Assembly: GCF_030268965.1 (NCBI RefSeq)
Contig: NZ_BSSE01000011.1
Location: forward strand, 1-64,000
Reading direction: 5' to 3'
From: Microtetraspora sp. NBRC 16547
GTDB taxonomy: Bacteria; Actinomycetota; Actinomycetes; Streptosporangiales; Streptosporangiaceae
DNA: 64,000 nt
A program made the translations under genes and the position numbers. The notes beneath the pieces are model-generated. The model made no database searches and was not told where the DNA came from. It was given only the letters and a program-made list of their open reading frames with translations. Each line of letters starts with the position of its first letter. The stretch's first letter is position 1. Positions 36,111 to 43,599 of this stretch are shown here, in pieces.

Positions 36111-36136
36111 GGGTCCCGGCGGCGCCGCCGGGACCC
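36111..36136. terminator. Perfect 26-bp palindrome between P450-3 and the type II thioesterase
   Basis: The arms GGGTCCCGGCGGC (36111-36123) and GCCGCCGGGACCC (36124-36136) are perfect inverted repeats without a loop. They lie 17 bp after the P450 stop and 25 bp before the thioesterase start. No T-tract follows on either strand, so this is not a classic intrinsic terminator. It could act as an attenuator, an RNA-stabilising hairpin or a protein binding site. Confidence 0.6.
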
Positions 36137-36161
36137 GGCGAACCGATCGAAAGGATGCGAT

Positions 36162-36926
36162 GTGACTGCGAACACCGACGGCACGGGGCTGTGGGTCCGC
36201 AGATTCCAGCCGGCCGCCGACGCGGCCTACCGGCTCGTCTGCCTGCCCCACGCGGGCGGGTCCGCGAGCTTCTACCTCCCGGTCTCCCGGGCGCTCTCCC
36301 CTGAGTCGGACGTGCTCGCCGTGCAGTACCCCGGACGTCAGGATCGCCGCAAGGAAACGCCGATCGACAACATCCCCGGCCTGGCCGACGCGGTGTACGA
36401 GGCGTTGCTCCCCTGGCTGGACCGGCCGTTCGCGCTGTTCGGCCACAGCATGGGCGCCACGCTGGCCTACGAGGTCGCCCGCCGCGCAGAAGAGCGCGGG
36501 CAGGCGGTCACCGCGCTGTTCGTGTCCGGCAGGCGCGCCCCATCCCGGCACCGCGACGAATCCGTCCACCAACTGGGCAAGGCCGGGCTGCTCGCCGAAC
36601 TGAAGAGACTGGCGGGAACCGACGCCCAGATACTCGGTGACGACGAGATGCTCCAGATGATCCTTCCCGCGATCCGCAGTGACTACAAGGCCATCGAGAC
36701 CTACCGGTACCAGCCAGGACCCGCGCTGCGGGCGCCCATTCACGCGCACGTCGGCCTGGCGGACCCGAGGGTCACCCTGGAGGAGGCCGAAGCGTGGAGG
36801 GAGCACACCTCTGCCGCCTTCACCCTCTCCACCTACCCCGGCGGCCACTTCTACCTGAATGACCAGGCGCCCAAGCTCATCGACGCCATCCGGCAGGTGA
36901 TGTCCGGAGCCTCCCTTGCCGGGTAG
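36162..36926 (+). CDS. Type II (editing) thioesterase
   Basis: This 254-residue alpha/beta hydrolase of the RifR/TEII class removes stalled or mis-primed acyl groups from PKS carrier domains. It shows the family start LVCLPHAGGSAS, nucleophile Ser96 in FGHSMGA, and a C-terminal GGHFYL with the catalytic His. GTG at 36162 is taken as start because AAAGGA lies six bases upstream; the nearby ATG at 36160 reads directly into a stop. Its last bases overlap the start of the metallophosphoesterase gene. It is standalone, unlike the TE fused to the terminal PKS, so the cluster has both release and proofreading thioesterases. Confidence 0.95.
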   Translation: MTANTDGTGLWVRRFQPAADAAYRLVCLPHAGGSASFYLPVSRALSPESDVLAVQYPGRQDRRKETPIDNIPGLADAVYEALLPWLDRPFALFGHSMGATLAYEVARRAEERGQAVTALFVSGRRAPSRHRDESVHQLGKAGLLAELKRLAGTDAQILGDDEMLQMILPAIRSDYKAIETYRYQPGPALRAPIHAHVGLADPRVTLEEAEAWREHTSAAFTLSTYPGGHFYLNDQAPKLIDAIRQVMSGASLAG

Positions 36927-37752
36927 AGCTCTCCTCGCGATCAGTGACCTGCATGTGAGCCACAGCAGGAACAAAGAGGTCGTCGAGGGCCTGCGACCCT
37001 CCTCACCCGGCGACTGGCTACTCGTCGCGGGCGACGTCGCCGAGCTCCTCGACGATTTCGCCTGGGCGATGCGCCTGCTCAGCGGCCGCTTCTCCACGGT
37101 CGTGTGGGCGCCGGGGAACCACGAACTGTGGACGCATCCCACGGACAACGCGACGCACCGGGGCGTGGCACGCTATGAGGCGCTCGTGGAGATCTGCCGT
37201 TCGCTCGGAGTGCTGACGCCCGAAGACCCCTATCCGGTCTGGGACGGCCCGGGCGGTCCCGTCGCCGTCGCGCCGCTCTTCCTCCTGTACGACTACACCT
37301 TCCTTCCCGAGGGTGTGCCGAGCTCGGCGGAGGCACTCGCGCTGGCGTACGAGACCGGAGTGGTGTGCACCGACGAGATGCTCCTGCACCCGGACCCGTA
37401 TCCGACCCGTGAGGCCTGGTGCCACGCCCGGTTGAAGGAGACCGAGAAGCGGCTGGAGGACCGGCCGGACGGCCTGCCGACCGTGCTGGTCAACCACTAC
37501 CCGCTGGTACGCGAGCCGACGCGGATCCTGCGCTATCCCGGGTTCGCCCTGTGGTGCGGCACCGAGAGCACCGCCGACTGGCACCTGCGGTTCCAGGCCG
37601 CCGCGGTCGTCTACGGCCATCTCCACATTCCGCGCACCACCTGGCACGACGGTGTCCGCTTCGAAGAGGTCTCGCTGGGCTACCCGCGTGAGTGGGAGAG
37701 GCGTGGCACCACGCCCGGCCGACTACGAAGGATTCTGCCCAGCCATGATTGA
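36916..37752 (+). CDS. pptH: Calcineurin-like metallophosphoesterase, PptH-like
   Basis: This 278-residue binuclear metal phosphoesterase has ISDLHVS (DxH), VAGDVAEL (GDxx), APGNHELW (GNHE), VNHYPL and YGHLHIP (GHxH) in the family order. The start must be TTG at 36916: the frame opens after a stop at 36898 and the metal-binding DLH lies only 11 codons in. The gene overlaps the thioesterase by 11 bases, and its own end overlaps the PPTase start by eight bases (ATGATTGA). In Mycobacterium tuberculosis the same neighbour of PptT (Rv2795c, PptH) removes the phosphopantetheine arm from carrier proteins. From motif set and gene order I infer the same activity here, that is, reversal of carrier activation. 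Another phosphodiesterase role is possible. Confidence 0.85.
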   Translation: MPGRALLAISDLHVSHSRNKEVVEGLRPSSPGDWLLVAGDVAELLDDFAWAMRLLSGRFSTVVWAPGNHELWTHPTDNATHRGVARYEALVEICRSLGVLTPEDPYPVWDGPGGPVAVAPLFLLYDYTFLPEGVPSSAEALALAYETGVVCTDEMLLHPDPYPTREAWCHARLKETEKRLEDRPDGLPTVLVNHYPLVREPTRILRYPGFALWCGTESTADWHLRFQAAAVVYGHLHIPRTTWHDGVRFEEVSLGYPREWERRGTTPGRLRRILPSHD

Positions 37753-38386
37753 CACGATTCTGCCTGACCGGGTCGTCTTCAGGGAGGCCTTCGGCGACGA
37801 GCCCGAGGCCGTGCTCTTCGCCGAGGAGACGGCGCTCGTCACCCACGCCGTGGACAAGCGCCGCCGCGAGTTCACCACAGGCCGGCACTGCGCCCGCGCC
37901 GCCCTCGCCCTTCTCGGCTTCCCGCCCGCCCCCATCCTGAAGGGCGAGCGCGGTGCCCCGGTCTGGCCGCCCGGCGTCGTGGGATCCATCACCCACTGCG
38001 CGGGGTACCGGGCGGCGGCCGTATCGGTGGACGTGCTGAGCATCGGCATCGACGCGGAACCGGCCCTACCCTTGCCCGACGGCATCCTCGAGACGATCTC
38101 CCTGCCCGGGGAACGCGACATGCTGACGCGTCTCGGTGGCGGACAGCCGTGGGACCGCCTGCTGTTCAGCGCCAAGGAGAGCGTCTACAAGGCGTGGTTC
38201 CCGCTGGCCCGGCGCCGGCTCGACTTCGCCGACGCGCGCATCGGCATCGACCCCGACGGAGGGTTCACCGCGCGTCTGCTCGTGCCGGGGCCGCACGTTG
38301 GCGAGGCCGAGTTGCGCGGCTTCACCGGCCGCTGGCTCGTCGCCGACGGGCTGCTGATGACCGCCGTCACGGTCCCCGGTCACTGA
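37745..38386 (+). CDS. pptT: 4'-phosphopantetheinyl transferase, PptT type
   Basis: This 213-residue PPTase transfers phosphopantetheine from CoA to apo-carrier proteins. It has GSITHC with AGYRAA following, IGIDAEP (magnesium-binding acidic residues) and LLFSAKESVYKAW, the W/FxxKExxxK signature. The wording of these blocks is close to mycobacterial PptT. It should activate the ACP domains of the upstream synthase and possibly other carriers in the cell. ATG at 37745 overlaps the phosphoesterase stop. Its stop overlaps the stop of the convergent SARP gene by seven bases. It is the last gene of the + strand biosynthetic run. Confidence 0.96.
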   Translation: MIDTILPDRVVFREAFGDEPEAVLFAEETALVTHAVDKRRREFTTGRHCARAALALLGFPPAPILKGERGAPVWPPGVVGSITHCAGYRAAAVSVDVLSIGIDAEPALPLPDGILETISLPGERDMLTRLGGGQPWDRLLFSAKESVYKAWFPLARRRLDFADARIGIDPDGGFTARLLVPGPHVGEAELRGFTGRWLVADGLLMTAVTVPGH

Positions 38387-41300
38387 TTCACGATGTCGTC
38401 GAGCAACGCGCGAGCCCTTGTCTCGACGCCGCGGAATCCGTGCTCCTGGGCCAGGACGAGTGCGTGGCCGATCTGTTCCTTGGCTTGGCCGGCATCGCCC
38501 GTCGCGAGGTGGGCCAGTCCCAGTTCGAGCGACGAACGCGCTTCCAGCGGGCGCAGCCCGTTCGTCCGTGCCATGGACAGAGCCTCCGCTCCTGCGGCGA
38601 TCGCCGCGTCGAAGGCGCCGGTGCTGCCGTGCAGGGCGCACAACCCGGCCATCGCCTCGGCCAGCCCCCAGGGCGACTTGACCCGGCGGGCGATGGCGAC
38701 GGCCTCCTCCAGGTGATCCCGTGCCTGGTCGGCGAGACCGAGCCCGGTCTCCGCCCGGCCCAGGGCGTTGAGCGCGGCCATTTCGGTCTCGCTGTGCTGG
38801 GCGCGGCGGGCGAGTTCCAGAGAGGCCAGTGCGTCGTCCCGGCCCTGCCGATACTCGCCCAGATCACTGAGGACGAGGCTCATCCCGCTCAATGCGAACG
38901 ACTCACCATAGAGCGCGTACTGCTCACGGGAGATGTCGCGTGCCCGGGAGAGGCATTCGAGTGCCGTGGACGTCCTGCCCTGCAGCTGCCGGGCGAACCC
39001 GAGGGTGACCAGGGCCGCCACCATGCCGGAGCGCGAGTCCTCCGCCGTCGCCAGCGCGAGGGAGCTCTCCAGCACCTCGATCGCCTCGCCCAGCCGCCCG
39101 ACCTGGCGGTAGGCGTAGCCCAGGTTCCCCAGTGCCATCATCTCGCCGATCCGGTTGCCCAGCGTCCGGTGGAGAAGGACCGCCGACCGGTAGTGCTCGA
39201 TCGCTTCGTTGACCCGTCCCGCCCCCTGCAACGCGACCCCCAGCGCGTTGACCGCGGCGGCCAGCGCGGCCGTCCAGCCGGAGCCGCTGTGGGCGTCGAC
39301 CGCGGCCCGGAGGCTGCTGATCGCCTGATCGCTCGTCCCCACATAGACGTTCGCCACGCCGATGCTCTGCATGATCAGAGCGGCGAGTCTCGGCTCGGCG
39401 CTTCTCCGCGCCGCTTCGAGAATGTCGTCGGCGATGTTCAGCCATGGCGCCCACATCCCCGCGGCATGAGTGAGGATGCGGACGGCGTCCGCCAGGTACC
39501 AGGCTTCGGGGAAGGGACCCTGCGCGATGGCGAGGCGCAACGTCGCGACGAGGTTGCCGTACTCGCCGCCCAGCCACGCGACGGCCGAACGCACGTCCGT
39601 GAACCGCGTTCCCGGCCCCGCGACCTGTCTCTCCCGGGGCAGCCGCAGCGGCATGGGCCCGAACTGCTCCGCGGCCGCCTCGCAGGTGGCGATGAAGAAC
39701 TCGACCACGCGGAGCCAGGCTTCGTCGCGTGCTGCCCCGGTCTCCTCCGCGAGCGCTCTCCCGTACGCGTACTCCCGGACGAGGTCATGGAAACGGAACC
39801 GGCCAGGAGCGTGCCGCTCCAGCAGGTTCACCGCGGTCAGCGCGGCGAGCGCCCGCGCCGCGGCCTCCCCGGCCAGACCGGTGGCCGCCGCCGCGGCGTC
39901 CGGCGTGAAGTCGGCACCGGGAAGGAGCGCCAGCAGCCGGAAGATCCGCCGCGACTGCGGCGGCAGCGCTCGGTAGGAGGCGTCGAACGCGCGAGTCACG
40001 GCGCCGAGCTCGGCACCGTCGATGGTCAGCTCCTCCAACCGGCTTCCCGTGCTCAGGGTCGCGACGAGGTCGGCGATCTTCGGCGCCGGCTGGGACAGGA
40101 GGTTCGCCGCCGCGATCCTGAGGGCGATCGGAAGATGGCCGCACAGCCGGGCGAGCTCATGAGCCGCGTCCCGCTCCGCGGACACCTGGTCGGAGCCCAG
40201 TGTCGCGGTCAGCAGCGCCAGGGAGTCCTCCGGGGCCAAGGGGGCGAGGGAGAGCGAGCGCGCGCCGACCCTGACGACGAGCTCGGTGAGCCGGTGCCGG
40301 CTGGTCACCAGCACCATCCCGGTCGGCGGCAGCAGGGGAAGCACCTGAGCGGAGTCGCGCACGTTGTCGAGCACCAGCAGGGCCCGCCGGTCGGCGAGCA
40401 GTGATCGAAAGAGTCCCGCCTGGGCGTTGACCGCCGTGGGGATGCGCTGCGGATCCGTGCCCAGCGAACGCAGTAACCGGCCGAGCGCCAGGCTCGGCGT
40501 CAGCGGTTCGTTGTCGTGGTCGAAGCCCCGCAGGTCCAGGTACAACTGGCCGTCGGGGAACCGGTGGCGGACCCGCCAGGCCCAGTGCACGACCATCGCC
40601 GTCTTGCCCACTCCGGCGGTGCCGTGGACGACCCAGATCTCCGGCGCCGTCCCGTTCGCCCGCTCGTCCGGCAGGCTCGCGTCGAGCAGCTTGAGCTCGC
40701 TGAGCCGGCCCGCGAACCTCGGCACGGCGTACGGGAGCTCGGCGGGCCGCGCGACCGCCGCGGTGTGCATCGGTTCGGCGGGGTCGGTGCCCTCCTCCTG
40801 GTCGGTGACGAGGTCGAGGTAGACCTGCTGCAGCTCAGGCCCCGGCTCGATGCCCAGCTCGGAGTCCAGACGGCGGCGGATCTCCTCGTAGACGGCGAGT
40901 GCTTCGGGGAGCCGGTTGGCTTGCCGGAGCGCGCGCATGTTGACGGCCTGCAGTCGTTCGCGGAACGGATATTCGCGGCACAGCTCACTCAGCTCATGGA
41001 GCACCTCGAAGTGGCGGTCCAGGCTCAGCTCCGCCGCGTACAACTCCTCCAGCGTCGTCATGCGCAGTTCGTCCAGCGCCAGGCGGGCACGGCCGAGCGC
41101 GTCGGTCACCCCGCCGAGCGGCGCCCCATGCCACAGCTCCAAGGCCGCCCGGAGACCGTCGACGCCTTCGGCGGCCCTGCCGGCAGTGAGCTCTCGCCTG
41201 GCTTCGGTGACCATGTTGTCGAAGACCTCTAGGTCGAGCTCGCCTGGCTGGACCTCGATGAGATATCCGGGCGACTTGCGGACGATGACCGCACGGCCCA

Positions 41301-41556
41301 GCAGCTTGCGTAATTCCCAGATGCGCACTTGCAGCTGCCCTCGTGCGCTGGAGGGAGGGACGTCACCCCATAGCACGTCGATCAAGTAGTCATCGGAGAC
41401 CACGTGGTTGGCGTCGAGCAGGAGCGCGGCCAGCACTGTGCGCCGATGCTTGCCTTTGAGTCGACTCCCGTCGCACAGGGCGACCGAACCGAGCAGCCGA
41501 TACCGAAGATTTCCGGTTTTCAAGGAGTTGGAGGAGCTCGTCCACATGATCCCCAT
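38380..41556 (-). CDS. Large SARP regulator (winged helix, BTAD, NB-ARC ATPase, TPR), probable pathway activator
   Basis: This 1058-residue AfsR-like regulator has an OmpR-type winged helix (about 20-100, LLGSVALCDG and VRIWELRKLL), a bacterial transcriptional activation domain (105-250), an NB-ARC ATPase (about 290-560; Walker A GTAGVGKTA near 313, Walker B ALLVLDNV near 390) and C-terminal TPR repeats (about 720-1058). Such proteins activate antibiotic clusters by binding direct repeats at promoters. It is the only regulator beside the PKS operon and converges on it, overlapping the PPTase stop. Two in-frame TTA codons (Leu82 at 41311-41313 and Leu361 at 40474-40476) make it a candidate for bldA-tRNA control. 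The start ATG at 41556 is tentative; another ATG is three codons downstream. Confidence 0.93.
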   Translation of the reverse strand: MGIMWTSSSNSLKTGNLRYRLLGSVALCDGSRLKGKHRRTVLAALLLDANHVVSDDYLIDVLWGDVPPSSARGQLQVRIWELRKLLGRAVIVRKSPGYLIEVQPGELDLEVFDNMVTEARRELTAGRAAEGVDGLRAALELWHGAPLGGVTDALGRARLALDELRMTTLEELYAAELSLDRHFEVLHELSELCREYPFRERLQAVNMRALRQANRLPEALAVYEEIRRRLDSELGIEPGPELQQVYLDLVTDQEEGTDPAEPMHTAAVARPAELPYAVPRFAGRLSELKLLDASLPDERANGTAPEIWVVHGTAGVGKTAMVVHWAWRVRHRFPDGQLYLDLRGFDHDNEPLTPSLALGRLLRSLGTDPQRIPTAVNAQAGLFRSLLADRRALLVLDNVRDSAQVLPLLPPTGMVLVTSRHRLTELVVRVGARSLSLAPLAPEDSLALLTATLGSDQVSAERDAAHELARLCGHLPIALRIAAANLLSQPAPKIADLVATLSTGSRLEELTIDGAELGAVTRAFDASYRALPPQSRRIFRLLALLPGADFTPDAAAAATGLAGEAAARALAALTAVNLLERHAPGRFRFHDLVREYAYGRALAEETGAARDEAWLRVVEFFIATCEAAAEQFGPMPLRLPRERQVAGPGTRFTDVRSAVAWLGGEYGNLVATLRLAIAQGPFPEAWYLADAVRILTHAAGMWAPWLNIADDILEAARRSAEPRLAALIMQSIGVANVYVGTSDQAISSLRAAVDAHSGSGWTAALAAAVNALGVALQGAGRVNEAIEHYRSAVLLHRTLGNRIGEMMALGNLGYAYRQVGRLGEAIEVLESSLALATAEDSRSGMVAALVTLGFARQLQGRTSTALECLSRARDISREQYALYGESFALSGMSLVLSDLGEYRQGRDDALASLELARRAQHSETEMAALNALGRAETGLGLADQARDHLEEAVAIARRVKSPWGLAEAMAGLCALHGSTGAFDAAIAAGAEALSMARTNGLRPLEARSSLELGLAHLATGDAGQAKEQIGHALVLAQEHGFRGVETRARALLDDIVNQ
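41311..41313 (-). promoter_or_regulatory. TTA leucine codon 82 in the SARP gene (second one at 40474-40476)
   Basis: On the - strand the DNA-binding domain reads GAA TTA CGC at this place, and the ATPase domain reads CGG TTA CTG at 40474-40476. Both are in frame with the protein (Leu82 and Leu361). In streptomycetes TTA codons need the developmentally controlled bldA tRNA. Here that control is an inference. Confidence 0.75.
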
Positions 41557-41648
41557 GATGCCAATGGGGCTTCGCTGACGGCGGTGGCCGGTATGTACTA
41601 ACGGCGTATGCCCGGCAAGGCTTGGGCGAGGCCCGTGACCGGGATCAC

Positions 41649-41756
41649 TCAGCGGGACAGGACTCTGCGCCTGCCGATAATGTCATCCGCGCAGGTCATG
41701 CGGCTTGCGGCCAGCGTCCCGAGCAAGGCCGCGGCCGGGCGTCGTATGATGATCAC
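41649..41756 (-). pseudogene. Truncated 5' end of a vWA-domain secreted protein gene
   Basis: Reading from GTG at 41756, the first 17 codons give MIIIRRPAAALLGTLAA, almost the start of the complete vWA protein at 59591-60877. The similarity stops within the signal peptide, and after unrelated codons the frame ends at 41649. The promoter region upstream is also copied (see the 128-bp repeat). This is a remnant of a second copy, cut just inside the signal peptide. No product is expected. Confidence 0.85.
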
Positions 41757-41834
41757 TCGGCGATCCTAGTGATCATTAAGATCACACGGATCACCGTTCT
41801 TGCCCGGCCTTGTGGCCGCTCTCGATCTGAGTGA
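41707..41834 (+). repeat. 128-bp direct repeat, copy 1
   Basis: This stretch matches 60828-60955 over 128 bp in the same orientation, with five mismatches and no net indel. It covers the first codons of a vWA gene and its upstream region. It includes the inverted repeat GTGATC-ATTAA-GATCAC and further GATCAC copies. The left border is GCGGCC and the right border GAGTGA; beyond both, the two loci are unrelated. The right border lies next to the IS605-type element. Confidence 0.95.
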
Positions 41835-41872
41835 GCTGCTCCCATCGGGTTCAGCGTGATTTAGCGAGGAAC

Positions 41873-41892
41873 CCCGGGCGTTCACGCCCGGG
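41873..41892. repeat. Left-end hairpin of the IS605-type element
   Basis: CCCGGGCG (41873-41880), loop TTCA, CGCCCGGG (41885-41892) form a perfect eight-base-pair stem. Y1 transposases of this family recognise such subterminal hairpins. The loop is identical to that of the right-end hairpin at 43580-43599. Confidence 0.75.
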
Positions 41893-41922
41893 AGGAATCG
41901 CTTCCCTCTCCCCGCCAGGACG

Positions 41923-42370
41923 CTAGTCCGGGCGTTTCTGGTTCTCGATGTACTTCCTGATGATCGACAGCGGCAGCCGACTGAGTCTGCCGTCTCGGCG
42001 GGAACGCCGGCGAAGTAGGACGGAGACCAGAAGTGCTCGCCCCACAGATACTTGCGGACGTGGCTGGGGAACTCCTTGCTCAGCAGGCGTGCCGAGACGC
42101 CCTTGAGGGAGTTGACCAGGGCGGACAGAGCCACCTTGGGCGGATAGTGGACCAGCAGATGCACGTGGTCGCTGTCGCCGTTGAACTCGACCAGTTCCGC
42201 TCCGAAACTGTCGCACACCTCGATCATGATCTCCTCGCAGCGTGACAGGAGTTCGCCCGTGAACGCACCACGCCGGTACGTGGTGGGGAAGACCGAATGC
42301 GCGTGGAGGCTGTAGACCACACTGCGACGTCTGCGGATATCTGGATTCGGGTTTCCATCACGGCGACATG
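41923..42370 (-). pseudogene. tnpA: IS200/IS605 Y1 transposase TnpA, frameshifted
   Basis: The main frame gives VVYSLHAHSVF, then CEEIMIEVCDSFGAELVEFNGDSDHVHLLVHYPP with the HUH motif HVHLL, and SPSYFAG. The expected end with the catalytic tyrosine, LSIIRKYIENQKRPD and a stop at 41923, is in another - strand frame, so a frameshift lies near 41970-42000. The expected N-terminus upstream of about 42355 also lacks a usable ATG: an ATG near 42370 reads MSP and then a stop. The enzyme is therefore probably dead, because HUH and nucleophilic Tyr are split. A sequencing indel could explain the single C-terminal shift. Confidence 0.8.
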
Positions 42371-42384
42371 AGCCAGCCGATAAT

Positions 42385-43545
42385 GTGTTCGATGTGAAGC
42401 TGGTGGTGCAGGTGAGGCTGCGGCCGACGCCTGAGCAGGCGGCGGCTCTGGAGGCGACCTTGCGCGCCTGCAACGATGCGGCGAACTTCGCCTCGGTGAC
42501 GGCGTTCACGACCGGGGACCGGCGTGAGTACGCGTTGCGCAAGCACGCCTATCGCGAGGTGAAAGCACGGGGGTTGGGGGCGCAGGCCGCCCAGCATGTG
42601 ATCAAGAAGGTCGCCGACGCCTACACCACGCTGAAGGCCAACATCCGGGCCGGGAACCTGGGATCGGAAGGCTCTGCGCGCCGTGCGCGGGCCGGGAGTA
42701 AACCGATCGTCTTCCGCGCTGATGCGGCGCAGCCGTTCGATGACCGCTGCCTGTCCTGGGATCACACCGCCCACACGGTGTCGATCTGGACCACGGCTGG
42801 CCGGGTGAAGAATGTCGCGTTCACGGGGTCGGCCGACCAGCTCAAGATGCTCGCCTTGTGCCGGAAGGGCGAGTCCGACCTGGTCTGCCGGGATGGCATG
42901 TGGTTTCTGTATGCGACCTGTGAGATCCCTGATGTTCCGGTCGCCGAACCGGACGGGTTTGTGGGGGTGGATCTGGGCATTGCCAACATTGCCACCACCA
43001 GTGACGGCGCCCGCCACTGCGGTAAGGGTCTGAACGCGGTGCGCCACCGCAATCGGGAGTTGCGCCGCCGTTTGCAGGCCAAGGCCACCAGGTCCGCCAA
43101 ACGGCTGCTGAAGAAGCGCCGCCGCAAGGAGGCGCGGTTCGCCGCCGACACCAATCACCGCATCGCCAAACGCATCGTGACCGAGGCAGAACGCACCGGA
43201 CGCGGCATCGCTCTGGAAGACCTGGGCGGGATCCGTGACCGGGTACGGCTCCGCAAGCCCCAGCGGGTCACGTTGCACTCCTGGAGTTTCCACCAGTTGG
43301 GGAGCTTCATCGTCTACAAGGCGGCCCGGCGCGGGGTCGCCGTGATCCACGTGGATCCGGCCTACACCTCCCAGACCTGCTCGGCCTGCGGGCATGTGGA
43401 CAAGGCCAACCGGCCGGGCCAGGCAACCTTCTCCTGTACGTCGTGCGGCTTCGCTGAGCACGCCGACGTCAACGCGGCCCGCAACATCGCCTCGCGCGGT
43501 GTCACGGGCTGGGCAGTGAGTCACGCTGCCGACGACGCGGCCTGA
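42385..43545 (+). CDS. tnpB: TnpB, RNA-guided nuclease of an IS605-type element
   Basis: This 386-residue TnpB has the full RuvC set: GVDLGIANIA (first Asp), ALEDLGG (Glu) and HADVNAARNI (last Asp). The zinc ribbon has TCSAC and SCTSC as its two Cys pairs. TnpB proteins cut DNA next to a transposon-adjacent motif, guided by an RNA made from the 3' end of the gene and the element's right end. The start is GTG at 42385, or GTG at 42394. Two hairpins follow the stop, where the guide RNA scaffold is expected. The reading frame is unbroken although its tnpA partner is damaged. Confidence 0.93.
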   Translation: MFDVKLVVQVRLRPTPEQAAALEATLRACNDAANFASVTAFTTGDRREYALRKHAYREVKARGLGAQAAQHVIKKVADAYTTLKANIRAGNLGSEGSARRARAGSKPIVFRADAAQPFDDRCLSWDHTAHTVSIWTTAGRVKNVAFTGSADQLKMLALCRKGESDLVCRDGMWFLYATCEIPDVPVAEPDGFVGVDLGIANIATTSDGARHCGKGLNAVRHRNRELRRRLQAKATRSAKRLLKKRRRKEARFAADTNHRIAKRIVTEAERTGRGIALEDLGGIRDRVRLRKPQRVTLHSWSFHQLGSFIVYKAARRGVAVIHVDPAYTSQTCSACGHVDKANRPGQATFSCTSCGFAEHADVNAARNIASRGVTGWAVSHAADDAA

Positions 43546-43546
43546 C

Positions 43547-43599
43547 CCGTACCTGCCAGGTACGGCGAGGAGCTGCAAGCTTGGCCCTTCAGGGCCGAG
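43547..43599 (+). ncRNA. Right-end hairpins; candidate 3' part of the TnpB guide RNA scaffold
   Basis: Two hairpins follow the tnpB stop. CCGTACCT (43547-43554), loop GCC, AGGTACGG (43558-43565) is perfect. CTTGGCCC (43580-43587), loop TTCA, GGGCCGAG (43592-43599) has one G-T pair. In IS605-type elements the right end is transcribed with tnpB as the guide RNA scaffold and the flanking DNA becomes the guide. The exact RNA ends cannot be read here. Confidence 0.55.

Noticed and set aside
41673-42386. An 11-base match, GCCGATAATGT, at 41673-41683 and 42376-42386
   Set aside because: It is too short to be treated as an element end or duplication, and the surroundings do not match.
42371-42542. 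N-terminal extension of tnpA into the tnpB region
   Set aside because: It lies antisense to the start of tnpB and has no similarity to TnpA.
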